Virus record (IMG/VR): IMGVR_UViG_3300020167_000001
Span: 1 to 64,000 of that record
Length of the DNA: 64,000 nucleotides
Source: a virus
Strand: one strand, 5' to 3'
Shown here in pieces: positions 20,180 through 29,067 of the stretch; the stretch's first letter is position 1; the number at the start of each line of letters is the position of its first letter. A program made the translations under genes and the position numbers. Below the pieces are notes generated by a model. The model saw only the letters and a list, made by a program, of their open reading frames with translations, was not told where the DNA came from and made no database searches.

Positions 20180-20863
20180 ATGAGTGTAGGTAATCTTAAA
20201 GATCAGGGTAATAAAGGTAATAACTTTCCATACCAGTTAAATACATTAAAGACATTAGGCTTAATTGCCAGGTCAACTGCAGCTGGAGCTACTGAAGCTA
20301 CATTGCTTCAAGTATTAGCTTCTATTCAAGCTGGACAAGAATATGAACAAAATCTTGTTACTGATTTAGGTGGTGTAGGATGTCCGGCTAATTGCCCTAC
20401 ATATTTACAGATCCGTATTTGGGATACTGTAAACCATGTCTTCCTACCGCCAGTGTATTATGATGCTGCAGGAGCTGTAGTAGTACCCGTTGGTCCTATT
20501 GCTTTGGTAAATCCTCAGTATGTTTTAGAAAACATATTAACTCAGGTTACTGCTATTAATGCTGATCTTGATGTAGCCTTATCAACTCGTGCTAGTGAAG
20601 CAACCTTATCTTCTTTAAATAATAAATTTACACCTGTTGTTAGAACTCCAGGAATGATAAGATCATCTGGTGTAGGGGCTGTAGCTGCTGGAACACGTTC
20701 TGTATCTGTATATAATGCAGGATTAATTGATGCTGCATGGTTAGGTGCTGCACTTAAACCAGGAGAACAATTATCTTTTGAGGCCGGAGCTCAAGGTGAT
20801 ACTTTAGGTGCTTTTGCATATGATGGTACAGGTACTGATTTATTAATCACAACAACTTTATAA
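20180..20863 (+). CDS. Virion protein (baseplate/fibre-associated), 227 aa
   Basis: Begins MSVGNLKDQGNKGNNFPYQL and has a conserved-looking helical segment TEATLLQVLASIQAGQEYEQ. A beta-rich C-terminus (RSVSVYNAGLIDAAWLGAAL) resembles a small decoration domain. Similar proteins precede large fibre genes in Bacteroidota phages. Two nearby cysteines (GCPANC) could bind metal or form a disulfide. First gene of the operon driven from 20115-20157. Confidence 0.6.
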   Translation: MSVGNLKDQGNKGNNFPYQLNTLKTLGLIARSTAAGATEATLLQVLASIQAGQEYEQNLVTDLGGVGCPANCPTYLQIRIWDTVNHVFLPPVYYDAAGAVVVPVGPIALVNPQYVLENILTQVTAINADLDVALSTRASEATLSSLNNKFTPVVRTPGMIRSSGVGAVAAGTRSVSVYNAGLIDAAWLGAALKPGEQLSFEAGAQGDTLGAFAYDGTGTDLLITTTL

Positions 20864-20865
20864 TT

Positions 20866-23800
20866 ATGGGAACCGATATAAAACAACTATTACCTAGTGA
20901 TATTTTTAGAGCATTGATGAATGCTAACTCACCTTCAGGTACAAATCCGTTTGTTACTACGAGTGATATCCTTAATATGTTTACAAACGTATTATATGTT
21001 GAGAAGGTTCCTATATTAGGCCAGTTTGCTACAGTTGAAGCTGCTTTAGCTTCTATTACAACTAACTCGTCACTAAATAGGTTTTTGATTAAAGTTGGTG
21101 TAGGAGATTTTCCGGAGAATCAGTTGAACATGAAGTCTTATGTTTCTGTTATAGGTTCTTCTATTCAAGAAACTATTATCAGACCCGCAGGTAATCATGA
21201 TTTATTCGTATTTACAGATGTATTTTCTGAATTATCTTTTATGTCTTTACAAGGAACTCCTTTAGGATTTTCCGCTGTATTTTGTAATGATTCTGGTGAT
21301 TATACTCAGTTACATAAAGTCAACTTTGTTGATAATGATACCAATGTAAAAGTAGTAGCATTGACACAAAACACAGTAATCTATATTGAGTATTGTGATG
21401 TAAATGGTGTAATGACTTATGGTACTTATCAAGATGGTTCAAGTGGATTTAGAGCTGTTGTGAATACTGAAAACTGGTATACTTTCCCAAGTACAACTGG
21501 ATTCACATCTTCTTTCTTAACTGGACCAGATGCTTTATTAACAATCAATGCTTCTGGAGTTTATGGATCTGTTATTATTGGAGACCCTCCTGTAGTAGGT
21601 AACTTTGGTATAGTATTTCAAGATGGTGCTCGCGTTGTTTTAAATGGTGTAGAAATAGGTTCCTTTGACACAGCTATACAAAATAATAATACAGGCGTTA
21701 GTTGTATTGTTCATGGCACTGGTATAAATTTAGATAATAATAATATTGATATAAACATACAACATCCTAATACATCAGGTGGTATGTTAGGTGCAGCCAC
21801 TTTAACTAAAGTATTTATTGATCCAATATCAACATTCACACCTTTATTTACTGAGCAATCAGTTACCGGTGGTTTAGTTGTAGTTGGTAATATTTATACG
21901 GGAGCTAAGTTGGCCGAAGTAGTAGAGATATCTACATTTATCGGATCTCAATCTGTAGGTCTTATCTATGGAGCAGATCTTACTGATGGAGGTGGTTTTC
22001 AAGTAGATGTATCAGCTGGTATAGGTTATATCAATGATGGTACTTTAAGACAATTAACTTGGAACAATACAAACATTACATTAGCTGCAGATCAAACAAA
22101 GTTTTTATACTTTGATAACTTAGGTGTATTATTAACAGCTAACTCTAAACCTGATACCATATTTAATCTTTACTTAGGTAAGATAAGAACAAATGCTACA
22201 GGTATTGAATTCATAAGTGAAACTCCTTTTAAAATACTATGGTCAGATAACAACTCAGAAGATTATCAAAGAAATATCTTTGGTGCTTTGTATCAATTTG
22301 GATCTATCGTATCCGAAAGTGCTACACCTTTTGAATTAGATGTACAACCTGGTTCATATTATTATGGTAATAATAAGTATACTCCTTCCGGTGGGACGGC
22401 TATAACCTTCAATAGATATTATCAAGATAGTGTATCTACGTATGCAATAGAGTATACACAAACACTTGTGCCTAATGCTCTTATAAATACAGGATTTGCT
22501 TTAGTTGCAATGACTGCTACTTTTTATGCTAAACATTTACTATTAATAGTAGGTGATGGTACAAATGAGAAGTACTTTTTAGTATATGCTCAATCAGAGT
22601 ATGCAACATTGTTAGCTGCTGAGACAGCTCCTTTACCAAGTATTCCTACTTATTTTGATGAAAATGTTACTACAATAGCTTCTATTATAGTACAACAAGG
22701 TGCAGCAAATATCATTCAAGTATTATCAGAAAGAAGATTACCTACAACCCAAACATCTGCTACAGCACCGGTTTCTAGTCACTTGGCATTAACAGATTTA
22801 ACTACTGGAAATGCAGGTCATACTCAATTCTTATTGTTAGATGGTTCTATATCTATGATTGGAAGTTTGGATATGGCAACAAATAATATTATAAACATAG
22901 GTACACTTAACGGGGTTACTATTGAAGCGCATGCTTCAAGACATTTACCTAATGGATTAGATCCTTTAACAACAGCGGCTCCTACTACAAATTTAGGAGG
23001 AGCTTCTACAAACGCAGTAGGTATTCAAAATTCATTTTCAAGAAGCGATCATAGTCATGCGATCGATGTATCAGGAATTGCTACAACAGGTTTGCTTACA
23101 TCTGCGGATTGGAACATATTTAATAATAAACAAAATACACTTGTGAGTGGTACAAATATTAAGACTCTTAATGGAGCTTCTTTACTTGGTGCCGGAAATA
23201 TTACTACAACACTTGCTCAAGTATTAGCAGTAGGTGCTTTAACAAATAGTGTTCCTATTACATCCAATAATGGTAAAGCTAGTTTAATAATAAACAATAC
23301 TCTTGCTACTTTACAATTTGTAAATGGTACGGATACATCATTCTTTACAACTGGTCCTACTTATTTAAACTTTGGGTTTGCTGCCGCAGTAAATTATCTG
23401 GATGTTTATCATGATAAAACTGGTAATAATACAAATATTCAAGGTAATGGTACTATACAGTTTAGTAATTTTACTGATTTCAGATTACCTGTAAGTGCTG
23501 GAATTGGTCCAAATAGTCTTATCTATGCAAATGGAACAAGCAGTATTAAAAACGTTACATTAAGTGGTGGATTAACATTAACTGCAGGAACTTTATCTTT
23601 AGGAGCAATAACCGGAGCAACAAGTTTTAATGGATTAGTTGTTACAGCTAATACAGGTGTTATTACAACAGGTACTTGGAATGCTGCAGTAATAGATGTA
23701 ACTTTTGGTGGAACAGGTACTACAACAGCATTTACTATAGGTAGTATTGTTTTTGCAGGAGCAAGTGGTGTATATACTCAAAATAATGCAAATTTCTTTT

Positions 23801-24261
23801 GGGATAATACTAATACACGATTAGGTATTAAAACAGCAGCACCAACAGCTTTTGTAGATATTGGTGCTTCAACTACTGCTGCAGCTGCATTAAGATTAAG
23901 ATCAGGTGTTGCTCCAACTACTCCTAATTTAGGAGATGTATGGTATGATGGTACAGATGTATTAGTAAGAACTGCTGCAAGAACTGATAAAGTAGCTAGA
24001 ACATTAACAGGTTCTGCAACTTTAGATTTTCCTAATACTGCTGCATTTAGTTTTTCTGATTTAACAATAACTGTTACAGGAGCTGCTGCTGGTGATGTTG
24101 CTGTCGTAGGTCCTGCTGCAGCCTCTATACCGAATAATACTTTGTATTTTGCTTGGGTTAGTGCTGCTAATACAGTATCAATAAGATTTATTAATAATAA
24201 TTTAATAGCTAGTAATCCTGCTTCTGGTACATTTAAAGTAATGGTATTTAAAAATATATAA
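20866..24261 (+). CDS. Large tail fibre protein, 1131 aa
   Basis: An N-terminal beta-helix-like region (residues 50-330) is followed by f a series of beta repeats. A characteristic fibre segment near 685-740 (IEAHASRHLPNGLDPL and SRSDHSHA) equals the 'H...gG.DPL'/'DHsH' motif of phage fibres. The C-terminal part is Gly/Thr/Ala-rich shaft (GVITTGTWNAAVIDV, LGIKTAAPTAFVDIGAST) with a short cap. Expected to form a trimeric receptor-binding fibre. Overlaps no neighbours; 2 nt from the upstream stop. Confidence 0.75.
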   Translation: MGTDIKQLLPSDIFRALMNANSPSGTNPFVTTSDILNMFTNVLYVEKVPILGQFATVEAALASITTNSSLNRFLIKVGVGDFPENQLNMKSYVSVIGSSIQETIIRPAGNHDLFVFTDVFSELSFMSLQGTPLGFSAVFCNDSGDYTQLHKVNFVDNDTNVKVVALTQNTVIYIEYCDVNGVMTYGTYQDGSSGFRAVVNTENWYTFPSTTGFTSSFLTGPDALLTINASGVYGSVIIGDPPVVGNFGIVFQDGARVVLNGVEIGSFDTAIQNNNTGVSCIVHGTGINLDNNNIDINIQHPNTSGGMLGAATLTKVFIDPISTFTPLFTEQSVTGGLVVVGNIYTGAKLAEVVEISTFIGSQSVGLIYGADLTDGGGFQVDVSAGIGYINDGTLRQLTWNNTNITLAADQTKFLYFDNLGVLLTANSKPDTIFNLYLGKIRTNATGIEFISETPFKILWSDNNSEDYQRNIFGALYQFGSIVSESATPFELDVQPGSYYYGNNKYTPSGGTAITFNRYYQDSVSTYAIEYTQTLVPNALINTGFALVAMTATFYAKHLLLIVGDGTNEKYFLVYAQSEYATLLAAETAPLPSIPTYFDENVTTIASIIVQQGAANIIQVLSERRLPTTQTSATAPVSSHLALTDLTTGNAGHTQFLLLDGSISMIGSLDMATNNIINIGTLNGVTIEAHASRHLPNGLDPLTTAAPTTNLGGASTNAVGIQNSFSRSDHSHAIDVSGIATTGLLTSADWNIFNNKQNTLVSGTNIKTLNGASLLGAGNITTTLAQVLAVGALTNSVPITSNNGKASLIINNTLATLQFVNGTDTSFFTTGPTYLNFGFAAAVNYLDVYHDKTGNNTNIQGNGTIQFSNFTDFRLPVSAGIGPNSLIYANGTSSIKNVTLSGGLTLTAGTLSLGAITGATSFNGLVVTANTGVITTGTWNAAVIDVTFGGTGTTTAFTIGSIVFAGASGVYTQNNANFFWDNTNTRLGIKTAAPTAFVDIGASTTAAAALRLRSGVAPTTPNLGDVWYDGTDVLVRTAARTDKVARTLTGSATLDFPNTAAFSFSDLTITVTGAAAGDVAVVGPAAASIPNNTLYFAWVSAANTVSIRFINNNLIASNPASGTFKVMVFKNI

Positions 24262-24263
24262 TC

Positions 24264-24806
24264 ATGGAAAAACCTAGGTTTAAAATAAACAACAGTTACA
24301 ACTCACCAGAGAATATTGACTTTACAATCTTTGGTTTTCATAAGGAACTTATTATAGCTTCTAGTGGATTCTTGACAGATATTAAGTATTGGAAAACTTA
24401 TGATGGTATAACTTATTCAGATCTTTATGTACATGAGAAAAGATCTTTTACAGTTGATAGTGTAACAGGACTTGCTATAACAAGAACCATGATTATTGAT
24501 TGGTATCTTACAGACGATACTGTAGGATATTCTCGTACATATCCTCTTAAATATTATGATCAATACCAATCTATAAAAGAAGGTATCACAAGAAGAAATA
24601 ATGTAATAGATAAAGCTAAAGTCTACTGTATTAATAATCTTGGTTTAAACTATTCATTTGATCTTCTTAATTCTCTTAAAGTATACATTGATCTTTTTTC
24701 AAATGGGTATACACAACCTTTAAGAGATGCTGTTCAAGCAAGTACTAAACCTTATTTAACAGCTCAAATGAAAACGGATATAGTTACAATCCTAACTTAC
24801 AACTAA
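24264..24806 (+). CDS. Fibre-associated hypothetical protein, 180 aa
   Basis: Starts MEKPRFKINNSYNSPENIDF, with beta-rich first half and a helical second half (GITRRNNVIDKAKVYCINNL). Two nucleotides separate it from the fibre gene. It may be a fibre-tip, fibre-assembly or attachment protein; not recognised. Confidence 0.55.
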   Translation: MEKPRFKINNSYNSPENIDFTIFGFHKELIIASSGFLTDIKYWKTYDGITYSDLYVHEKRSFTVDSVTGLAITRTMIIDWYLTDDTVGYSRTYPLKYYDQYQSIKEGITRRNNVIDKAKVYCINNLGLNYSFDLLNSLKVYIDLFSNGYTQPLRDAVQASTKPYLTAQMKTDIVTILTYN

Positions 24807-24807
24807 C

Positions 24808-25356
24808 ATGGAGGATATAAATCAGAAATATAGAAGATTGAGGTCTCTTATTAATGATGGAGATCTTATATTATTTCATGGAACAGGTATTGTTGCCAGA
24901 ACTATTCAGGCTGCGGATTCTTCCTACTACAACCACATAGGAGTAGTATTCAAGAAATGTGGAGCACTCTATATTGTTGATGCCAATGAAGACGGTGTAC
25001 AAGCCGACAGATTATCTAGAAGAATCCATAAGTACAGAAAAGGTGGAGACTTCACTATAGTAAAACCATTAAGAACTTCTCAAGAGATTGAGACAGCTTT
25101 GACCCGGTTACTTACGCGTAGTGATGAAAAGACCATAAAGTATGACTTTGCTAATGGTTTTAAGGAGCTTTTAAACAGAAGATTTGGTTGGAGCTTAGTA
25201 TTATCAGCTGATGATAACCGTGATATCTGCTCAGATTTTGTAAGTCAATACCAGATAGACCTTGATATCGTAGTAGAAGAATTCAAACACTTAAGAATAG
25301 CTTTTCCAGAAGACACAATCAGATATAAAAATGATTATGTGTTGGTGGTAAACTAG
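24808..25356 (+). CDS. YiiX-like permuted NlpC/P60 cysteine hydrolase, 182 aa
   Basis: GDLILFHGTGIVARTIQAAD, then SYYNHIGVVFKK and, near residue 144, NRDICSDFVSQYQ. This is the circularly permuted papain-like arrangement of YiiX/YebB-type hydrolases: His in 'NHIGVV' before the Cys in 'ICSDFV'. Such enzymes cleave amide or ester bonds in cell-wall peptides or lipids. Placed just before the holin and amidase, it probably assists lysis or entry through peptidoglycan. No signal peptide. Confidence 0.7.
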   Translation: MEDINQKYRRLRSLINDGDLILFHGTGIVARTIQAADSSYYNHIGVVFKKCGALYIVDANEDGVQADRLSRRIHKYRKGGDFTIVKPLRTSQEIETALTRLLTRSDEKTIKYDFANGFKELLNRRFGWSLVLSADDNRDICSDFVSQYQIDLDIVVEEFKHLRIAFPEDTIRYKNDYVLVVN

Positions 25357-25372
25357 TAAATTATTATATTTG
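25341..25372 (+). promoter_or_regulatory. Rightward promoter upstream of the lysis genes
   Basis: TTG (25342-25344) and TATATTTG (25365-25372), the full Bacteroidota TAnnTTTG box at the standard spacing. It lies at the end of the YiiX-like gene and drives the holin/amidase genes. Confidence 0.65.
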
Positions 25373-25384
25373 TAAAAACATACC

Positions 25385-25894
25385 ATGAAACATTTAAACC
25401 CTGCACTCGATACATTAGGCTTCAAGGATACTGCATCATTTGTAGAAAGTACATTTCACCCTAATAACATCAACTTCTCTCTCATTATGTCCTCTATCTT
25501 TGGTTGTATTGCTTATTTTATTGAAAGCTTTTTAGGCTTTGAATCCATGGTTGCTGTAGCAATCCTTATACTGTTTACCTTAGAAATAACAACAGGAATA
25601 AAAGCCTCGTTAAAAGAAGGTGAATGTTTTAGTAGTAAAAAACTCGGCAGAGGTTTTCTCAAAATGATGATTTATATGTCCATGATTGGAGCAGCAAACT
25701 TATTATCTCAGCACATTCATATTAAGCCTATTTTAGGTTGGACTTTTAATTATTATGAATGGATACATTATACATCTATGAACTTTGTAATACTACAATT
25801 ATTCATATCAAATATAGAAAACTTTAATAGACTAGGCTGGACAGAATTTGTACCAGTATTAAAAAAGCTGTCTAAATTTTTAAAACTTAAATAA
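25385..25894 (+). CDS. Phage holin (holin-4-like), 169 aa
   Basis: Three or four hydrophobic helices. The core ILFTLEITTGIKASLKEGEC with FSSKKLGRGFLKM matches the phage holin family with '(D/E)..TGi.kA...g...SSk.g..G..kK' (toxin-secretion/lysis holin). Forms membrane lesions that release the amidase. Followed after 7 nt by the endolysin gene; standard holin-endolysin order. The N-terminal 30 residues are soluble and acidic. Confidence 0.75.
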   Translation: MKHLNPALDTLGFKDTASFVESTFHPNNINFSLIMSSIFGCIAYFIESFLGFESMVAVAILILFTLEITTGIKASLKEGECFSSKKLGRGFLKMMIYMSMIGAANLLSQHIHIKPILGWTFNYYEWIHYTSMNFVILQLFISNIENFNRLGWTEFVPVLKKLSKFLKLK

Positions 25895-25901
25895 ACCAAC
25901 A

Positions 25902-26591
25902 ATGATAGTAAAGAATTTTTTATTAGCATCTGATGAGTATTATAATGAAATCTTTGAAAAAGATACAATTTATATTCATCATACAGCAGGTTCTCATAGA
26001 CCTGATTATGTAGTTAATGGGTGGGAACATGATAAAACTAAAGCCGGCCTAACTTTAAAGGTGGCCACTTCCTACATCATCGGTGGAGTTTCTACAAGAG
26101 ATCTTACAGATGTTACTTGGGATGGTGTAATAGTTAAAACCTTTGATGACAAATATTGGGCTCATCACTTAGGTACAACTGGAGCTAATAATTCTATCTT
26201 AAATAAAAAATCAATTGCTATTGAAATATGCAATTATGGTCCATTAGTTCTTGGTAAAGATGGGCAGTATTACAATTATGTAAACAACCAGGTGCCAGCT
26301 AATATGGTTGTTAAATTAAACAAACCATTTAGAGGATACACTTATTACCATGCTTATACAGAAAAACAAATAGCTGCTCTTAAAGAGTTGCTTTTAGATA
26401 TCATCAAACGTCACCCTAAGATCGATCTTAAAAAAGGGCTTAGAGAAGACATCAGCAATCCAGATTGTCTGGAGTTAAATCAAGCTGCTTTAAAAGGTTA
26501 TCCAGGTGTGTGGTCTCATAGTAATGTGAGAAAGGATAAATTTGATGTGTACCCTCATCCTCAATTAATTGCTTTATTAAATTCATTATAG
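25902..26591 (+). CDS. N-acetylmuramoyl-L-alanine amidase (endolysin), 229 aa
   Basis: Amidase_2/PGRP fold: IYIHHTAGSHRPD near residue 24 gives the first zinc His and the neighbouring aromatic/His site. SIAIEICNYGPL supplies the middle strands, and WSHSNVRKDKFDVYPHPQL near 200 supplies the second zinc His and the Lys/Asp of the active site. It cleaves the amide between muramic acid and L-Ala in peptidoglycan during lysis. No signal peptide, so it depends on the holin. Length is usual for single-domain phage amidases. Confidence 0.85.
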   Translation: MIVKNFLLASDEYYNEIFEKDTIYIHHTAGSHRPDYVVNGWEHDKTKAGLTLKVATSYIIGGVSTRDLTDVTWDGVIVKTFDDKYWAHHLGTTGANNSILNKKSIAIEICNYGPLVLGKDGQYYNYVNNQVPANMVVKLNKPFRGYTYYHAYTEKQIAALKELLLDIIKRHPKIDLKKGLREDISNPDCLELNQAALKGYPGVWSHSNVRKDKFDVYPHPQLIALLNSL

Positions 26592-26593
26592 TT

Positions 26594-26896
26594 ATGAGAA
26601 ATATATTACTTAAATACTTCCCAGGCACTTTTAAATTTTTAGATAACTTCTTTGAAGCAATGTCTAATAATAAAGCTGGCCATAGTTTACGTAAATGGTT
26701 AGCTGTAGGTTTTTGGTGGATCATGTTTACATTAAGTGTAAAGTATACTACTAGTGAAAATTTAACACCTGTACTAACTATTCATGCCGGTATGATTACA
26801 GCTTTAGTTATTACCTATACTGCAGGTAACATCCAAGAAAAAAAACTTAATAATGTATCAAATAAACCAACCCAAGATGAAGATCCTAAAATTTAA
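26594..26896 (+). CDS. Small membrane protein of the lysis cassette, 100 aa
   Basis: Two hydrophobic helices: KWLAVGFWWIMFTLSVKY (about residues 35-52) and an alanine/isoleucine-rich one (MITALVITYTAG). Hydrophilic tail ends NKPTQDEDPKI. Probably a second holin, antiholin or pinholin. It overlaps the start of the spanin-like gene by about 20 nt. Confidence 0.65.
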   Translation: MRNILLKYFPGTFKFLDNFFEAMSNNKAGHSLRKWLAVGFWWIMFTLSVKYTTSENLTPVLTIHAGMITALVITYTAGNIQEKKLNNVSNKPTQDEDPKI

Positions 26897-27440
26897 TCTA
26901 GTACTAATCAGTACCGTACTGGTACTATTAAGTAGCTGTGTAGCAACTAAGAAACAAAAAGCCAATTTCCTTGCCAAATACTGTGAGAGAAAAGATAGCA
27001 TTAGTTATGTGGTTAAAGACTCTATTGTATACAAGGATACTACCATATTTCTACCTACAATTGTTAACACTCCTATATATCTAGAGAATCCTTGTAAATT
27101 GCTTTGTGACTCACTAGGAAATTTAAAACCCTTCAGCAAGACTTCCGGTAAAGGTTCAGGACTTATATCTCATGTGCACACTGTAGGAAATAGTATTGTT
27201 TTTGACTGCAGAACAGATTCTTTAAAGGCCCGTATCCAGTGGCTTGAAAAACATCAAACTGTTGAAACCTTTTCTCATACTGAAAACACTGTCCAAAAAC
27301 CTTGTGAACTAGACCATAGAACCAAGTTTGATGGATTTACCTGGTGGTGGTTCTGGATCACCGCAGGCTTGTTATGCTTATGGATTCTAATTAAAGTGGG
27401 TAAAACTTACTTAAAAGCATACCTCCCCTTCCTAAAATAA
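26877..27440 (+). CDS. Unimolecular spanin-like lipoprotein, about 187 aa
   Basis: From the ATG at 26877: MKILKFNLVLISTVLVLLSS followed by C, a lipoprotein signal with lipobox LSSC. A periplasmic segment with helical stretches follows, then a C-terminal transmembrane helix (WWWFWITAGLLCLWILIKV). Outer-membrane lipid anchor plus inner-membrane C-terminal anchor is the topology of u-spanins, which fuse inner and outer membranes at the end of lysis. An upstream in-frame ATG (26853) would destroy the signal peptide, so 26877 is chosen. Confidence 0.7.
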   Translation: MKILKFNLVLISTVLVLLSSCVATKKQKANFLAKYCERKDSISYVVKDSIVYKDTTIFLPTIVNTPIYLENPCKLLCDSLGNLKPFSKTSGKGSGLISHVHTVGNSIVFDCRTDSLKARIQWLEKHQTVETFSHTENTVQKPCELDHRTKFDGFTWWWFWITAGLLCLWILIKVGKTYLKAYLPFLK

Positions 27441-27452
27441 TTTAAAGTAAAC

Positions 27453-27484
27453 ATTGTAAGTTTAAAAGTTTATATGTACATTTG
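27453..27484 (+). promoter_or_regulatory. Rightward promoter within a long inverted repeat
   Basis: TTG at 27454-27456 and TACATTTG at 27477-27484, spacing as in the other sites. The box lies in the loop of a 13-bp inverted repeat (AAAAGTTTATATG / CATATAAACTTTT), so the upstream stem may also terminate the lysis operon. Confidence 0.6.
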
Positions 27485-27510
27485 CATATAAACTTTTTAA
27501 ATTTAAAACA

Positions 27511-27789
27511 ATGTCTACAGAAACAAACCAACCAGAACAAGAGCCACTTACCCCTGAGCAGATTGCAGAACGTAGGGCTCAACTTAAAGAATTTTATGAA
27601 AATCAAATGGAATTACTCAAACCTCAACTTGAGTATGAAACTGCTTTGGCCTCAATTGAAGAACAAAGATTTAAAAGAATGACCATGATTATTCGTCAAG
27701 CTGAAATGTCTATGGGTCCTAAAGAAGAGAAAGAAAAAATACAAGCTGAGGGTGGAGAAAAAAAAGAGAGAACTCTTAAGAAAGATTAA
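27511..27789 (+). CDS. Acidic/charged helical protein, 92 aa
   Basis: Glu/Lys/Gln-rich throughout (EPLTPEQIAERRAQLKEFYE, KEKIQAEGGEKKERTLKKD) with long helices and no cysteine. Probably a coiled coil or assembly/scaffold-like helper. Not recognised. ATG at 27511 follows AAAACA, an A-rich leader; the longer frame starting at 27482 is judged a shadow. Confidence 0.55.
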   Translation: MSTETNQPEQEPLTPEQIAERRAQLKEFYENQMELLKPQLEYETALASIEEQRFKRMTMIIRQAEMSMGPKEEKEKIQAEGGEKKERTLKKD

Positions 27790-27809
27790 TAATTAGTCAA
27801 CAAACCAAC

Positions 27810-28223
27810 ATGGCTAGATTTAATAAAGTAGATAAAAAAGTCAAACTGACTTTGGAAGAAATAATTAAGTTTCAGATAATCACTCATTGTTATATAAATC
27901 ATATAACAATCAGTGATTCTGAGATTAATTGTTTGACCCTATTGGGTCTTAACGGTAAAGCAGAATTATCAGATTTTTGTAATGCATGCTGTGTACCCGA
28001 GAACAGGGACAAAGATTCTAAGCTGGCTATTACCAAAGTTATATTCAAGACCCCACAAACAGTTAGAAATTGTTTAGCTAAACTGGCTAATTACAATATC
28101 ATTAGTAAAGTTGGCTTAGGTCATAATAAAACTGTGGAGTTAAATCCGGATTTGATGATTCAGATTACAGGTAACATATTGTTGGACTATAAAATTTTTC
28201 ACATTGATACCCAAGAAAGCTAG
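27810..28223 (+). CDS. crAss-like conserved protein, possible winged helix, 137 aa
   Basis: Helical protein with the pattern LLGLNGKAELSDFCNACCVP, then TPQTVRNCLAKLANYNIISK. The latter resembles a winged-helix recognition segment, followed by a beta turn (VGLGHNKTVELNPDLM). Immediately precedes and overlaps the IHF-like gene, an arrangement seen in crAss-like phages. Suggests DNA binding or transcription control; moderate confidence. Confidence 0.55.
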   Translation: MARFNKVDKKVKLTLEEIIKFQIITHCYINHITISDSEINCLTLLGLNGKAELSDFCNACCVPENRDKDSKLAITKVIFKTPQTVRNCLAKLANYNIISKVGLGHNKTVELNPDLMIQITGNILLDYKIFHIDTQES

Positions 28224-28590
28224 AGATTTTAAGAAAGCCACAGCTGAAGAGACTGGGTTTTCTGAAGAATTAACAAGTTCTTTGATTGATTTTTATTGGA
28301 CAACTATTAGAAAGGACCTTTCTGCTCTAGTGCACCCAAATATATCGATAGTAAACTTAGGTATATTCAAGATAAAACACTGGAAGCTTGATGAGACAAC
28401 AGCCCATTATGAAGAGATCATTGGTAAGATTGAAGGTAATTTTTATAAGCATGCCATGAGGATTGATATCAATGATAAACTTGATAAGATTCAAAGAATT
28501 AAAAAATTATTAAAAGAAGATGAAGAAAGATTAAACAAGAAAAAAGCATTAAGAGAAAATGAAAACATTGATAAAAATATGGAACAATAA
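28204..28590 (+). CDS. IHF/HU-like DNA-binding protein, 128 aa
   Basis: Two N-terminal helices (FKKATAEETGFSEELTSSLI), FYWTTIRKDLSALVHPNIS, then the beta start SIVNLGIFKIKHWKLDE. This follows the HU/IHF fold 'helix-helix-LGtFk...' with the DNA-intercalating arm region, and is typical of the crAss-like IHF-related protein. It bends DNA, probably for packaging or nucleoid-like condensation. The start appears to be TTG (28204), since no ATG occurs in frame before two stops at 28153-28158. It overlaps the previous gene by 20 nt and the next by about 30 nt. Confidence 0.7.
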   Translation: MIPKKARDFKKATAEETGFSEELTSSLIDFYWTTIRKDLSALVHPNISIVNLGIFKIKHWKLDETTAHYEEIIGKIEGNFYKHAMRIDINDKLDKIQRIKKLLKEDEERLNKKKALRENENIDKNMEQ

Positions 28591-28837
28591 ACACTTGATT
28601 TGGCAAGGTGTTATAAACAAGTTATTTAAAAAAGACCCGATTGAGATTCTCTACAGAGACCGTAAAGCTATTTGTATGAAATGTGAATTAGTTGACAGGG
28701 TAGGTCACAGTTGTGTAATGCCAGGAACCCAACCTTGTTGTAGTGATTGTGGATGTAGTCTTGCTTTAAAATTAAGATCTCCAGATTCATCCTGCCCACA
28801 TCCTGATGGACCTAAATGGAAGGAGGCTCAAGTATGA
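28559..28837 (+). CDS. Cysteine-rich zinc-ribbon protein, 92 aa
   Basis: Residues 35-75 carry AICMKCELVDRVGHSCVMPG then CCSDCGCSLALKLRS and SSCPHPDGP, two Cys-x2-Cys knuckles that would bind at least one zinc. This pattern recurs next to IHF-like genes in crAss-like phages. Role probably nucleic-acid or protein binding in the packaging/early-late switch; not proven. Confidence 0.6.
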   Translation: MKTLIKIWNNKHLIWQGVINKLFKKDPIEILYRDRKAICMKCELVDRVGHSCVMPGTQPCCSDCGCSLALKLRSPDSSCPHPDGPKWKEAQV

Positions 28838-29067
28838 GTGGATTAATGGAGCAATTAAAAGTAGAAAATAAAAGAGTTTTTGATACATCTAAACTTCAAG
28901 ATAATTATGAAGAATTTGGTATGCTGTCTTTATTAAACTATTATTGTTCAAATGGTACTATAGATTTATCCGAATATATTAGATTAAAGGAAATGACAGA
29001 ATCCCCAGATAAAGAAAACATAGAAGTAGTTAAACAAATTTTACAATTTAAATATAACTTATTATGA
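28834..29067 (+). CDS. Paralogue of the 'S-P-D/E-N' small protein family, 77 aa
   Basis: The ATG at 28834 overlaps the previous stop (ATGA) and has an upstream GGAGG, a rare Shine-Dalgarno for this genome. The C-terminal part LKEMTESPDKENIEVVKQIL aligns with the proteins at 1139, 29064 and 29420. Function unknown; family shared with the left arm. Confidence 0.6.
   Translation: MSGLMEQLKVENKRVFDTSKLQDNYEEFGMLSLLNYYCSNGTIDLSEYIRLKEMTESPDKENIEVVKQILQFKYNLL

Noticed and set aside
26853-26876. Upstream ATG for the spanin-like gene
   Set aside because: It adds eight polar residues before the lipoprotein signal and overlaps the previous gene more; the inner ATG at 26877 gives a proper signal peptide.
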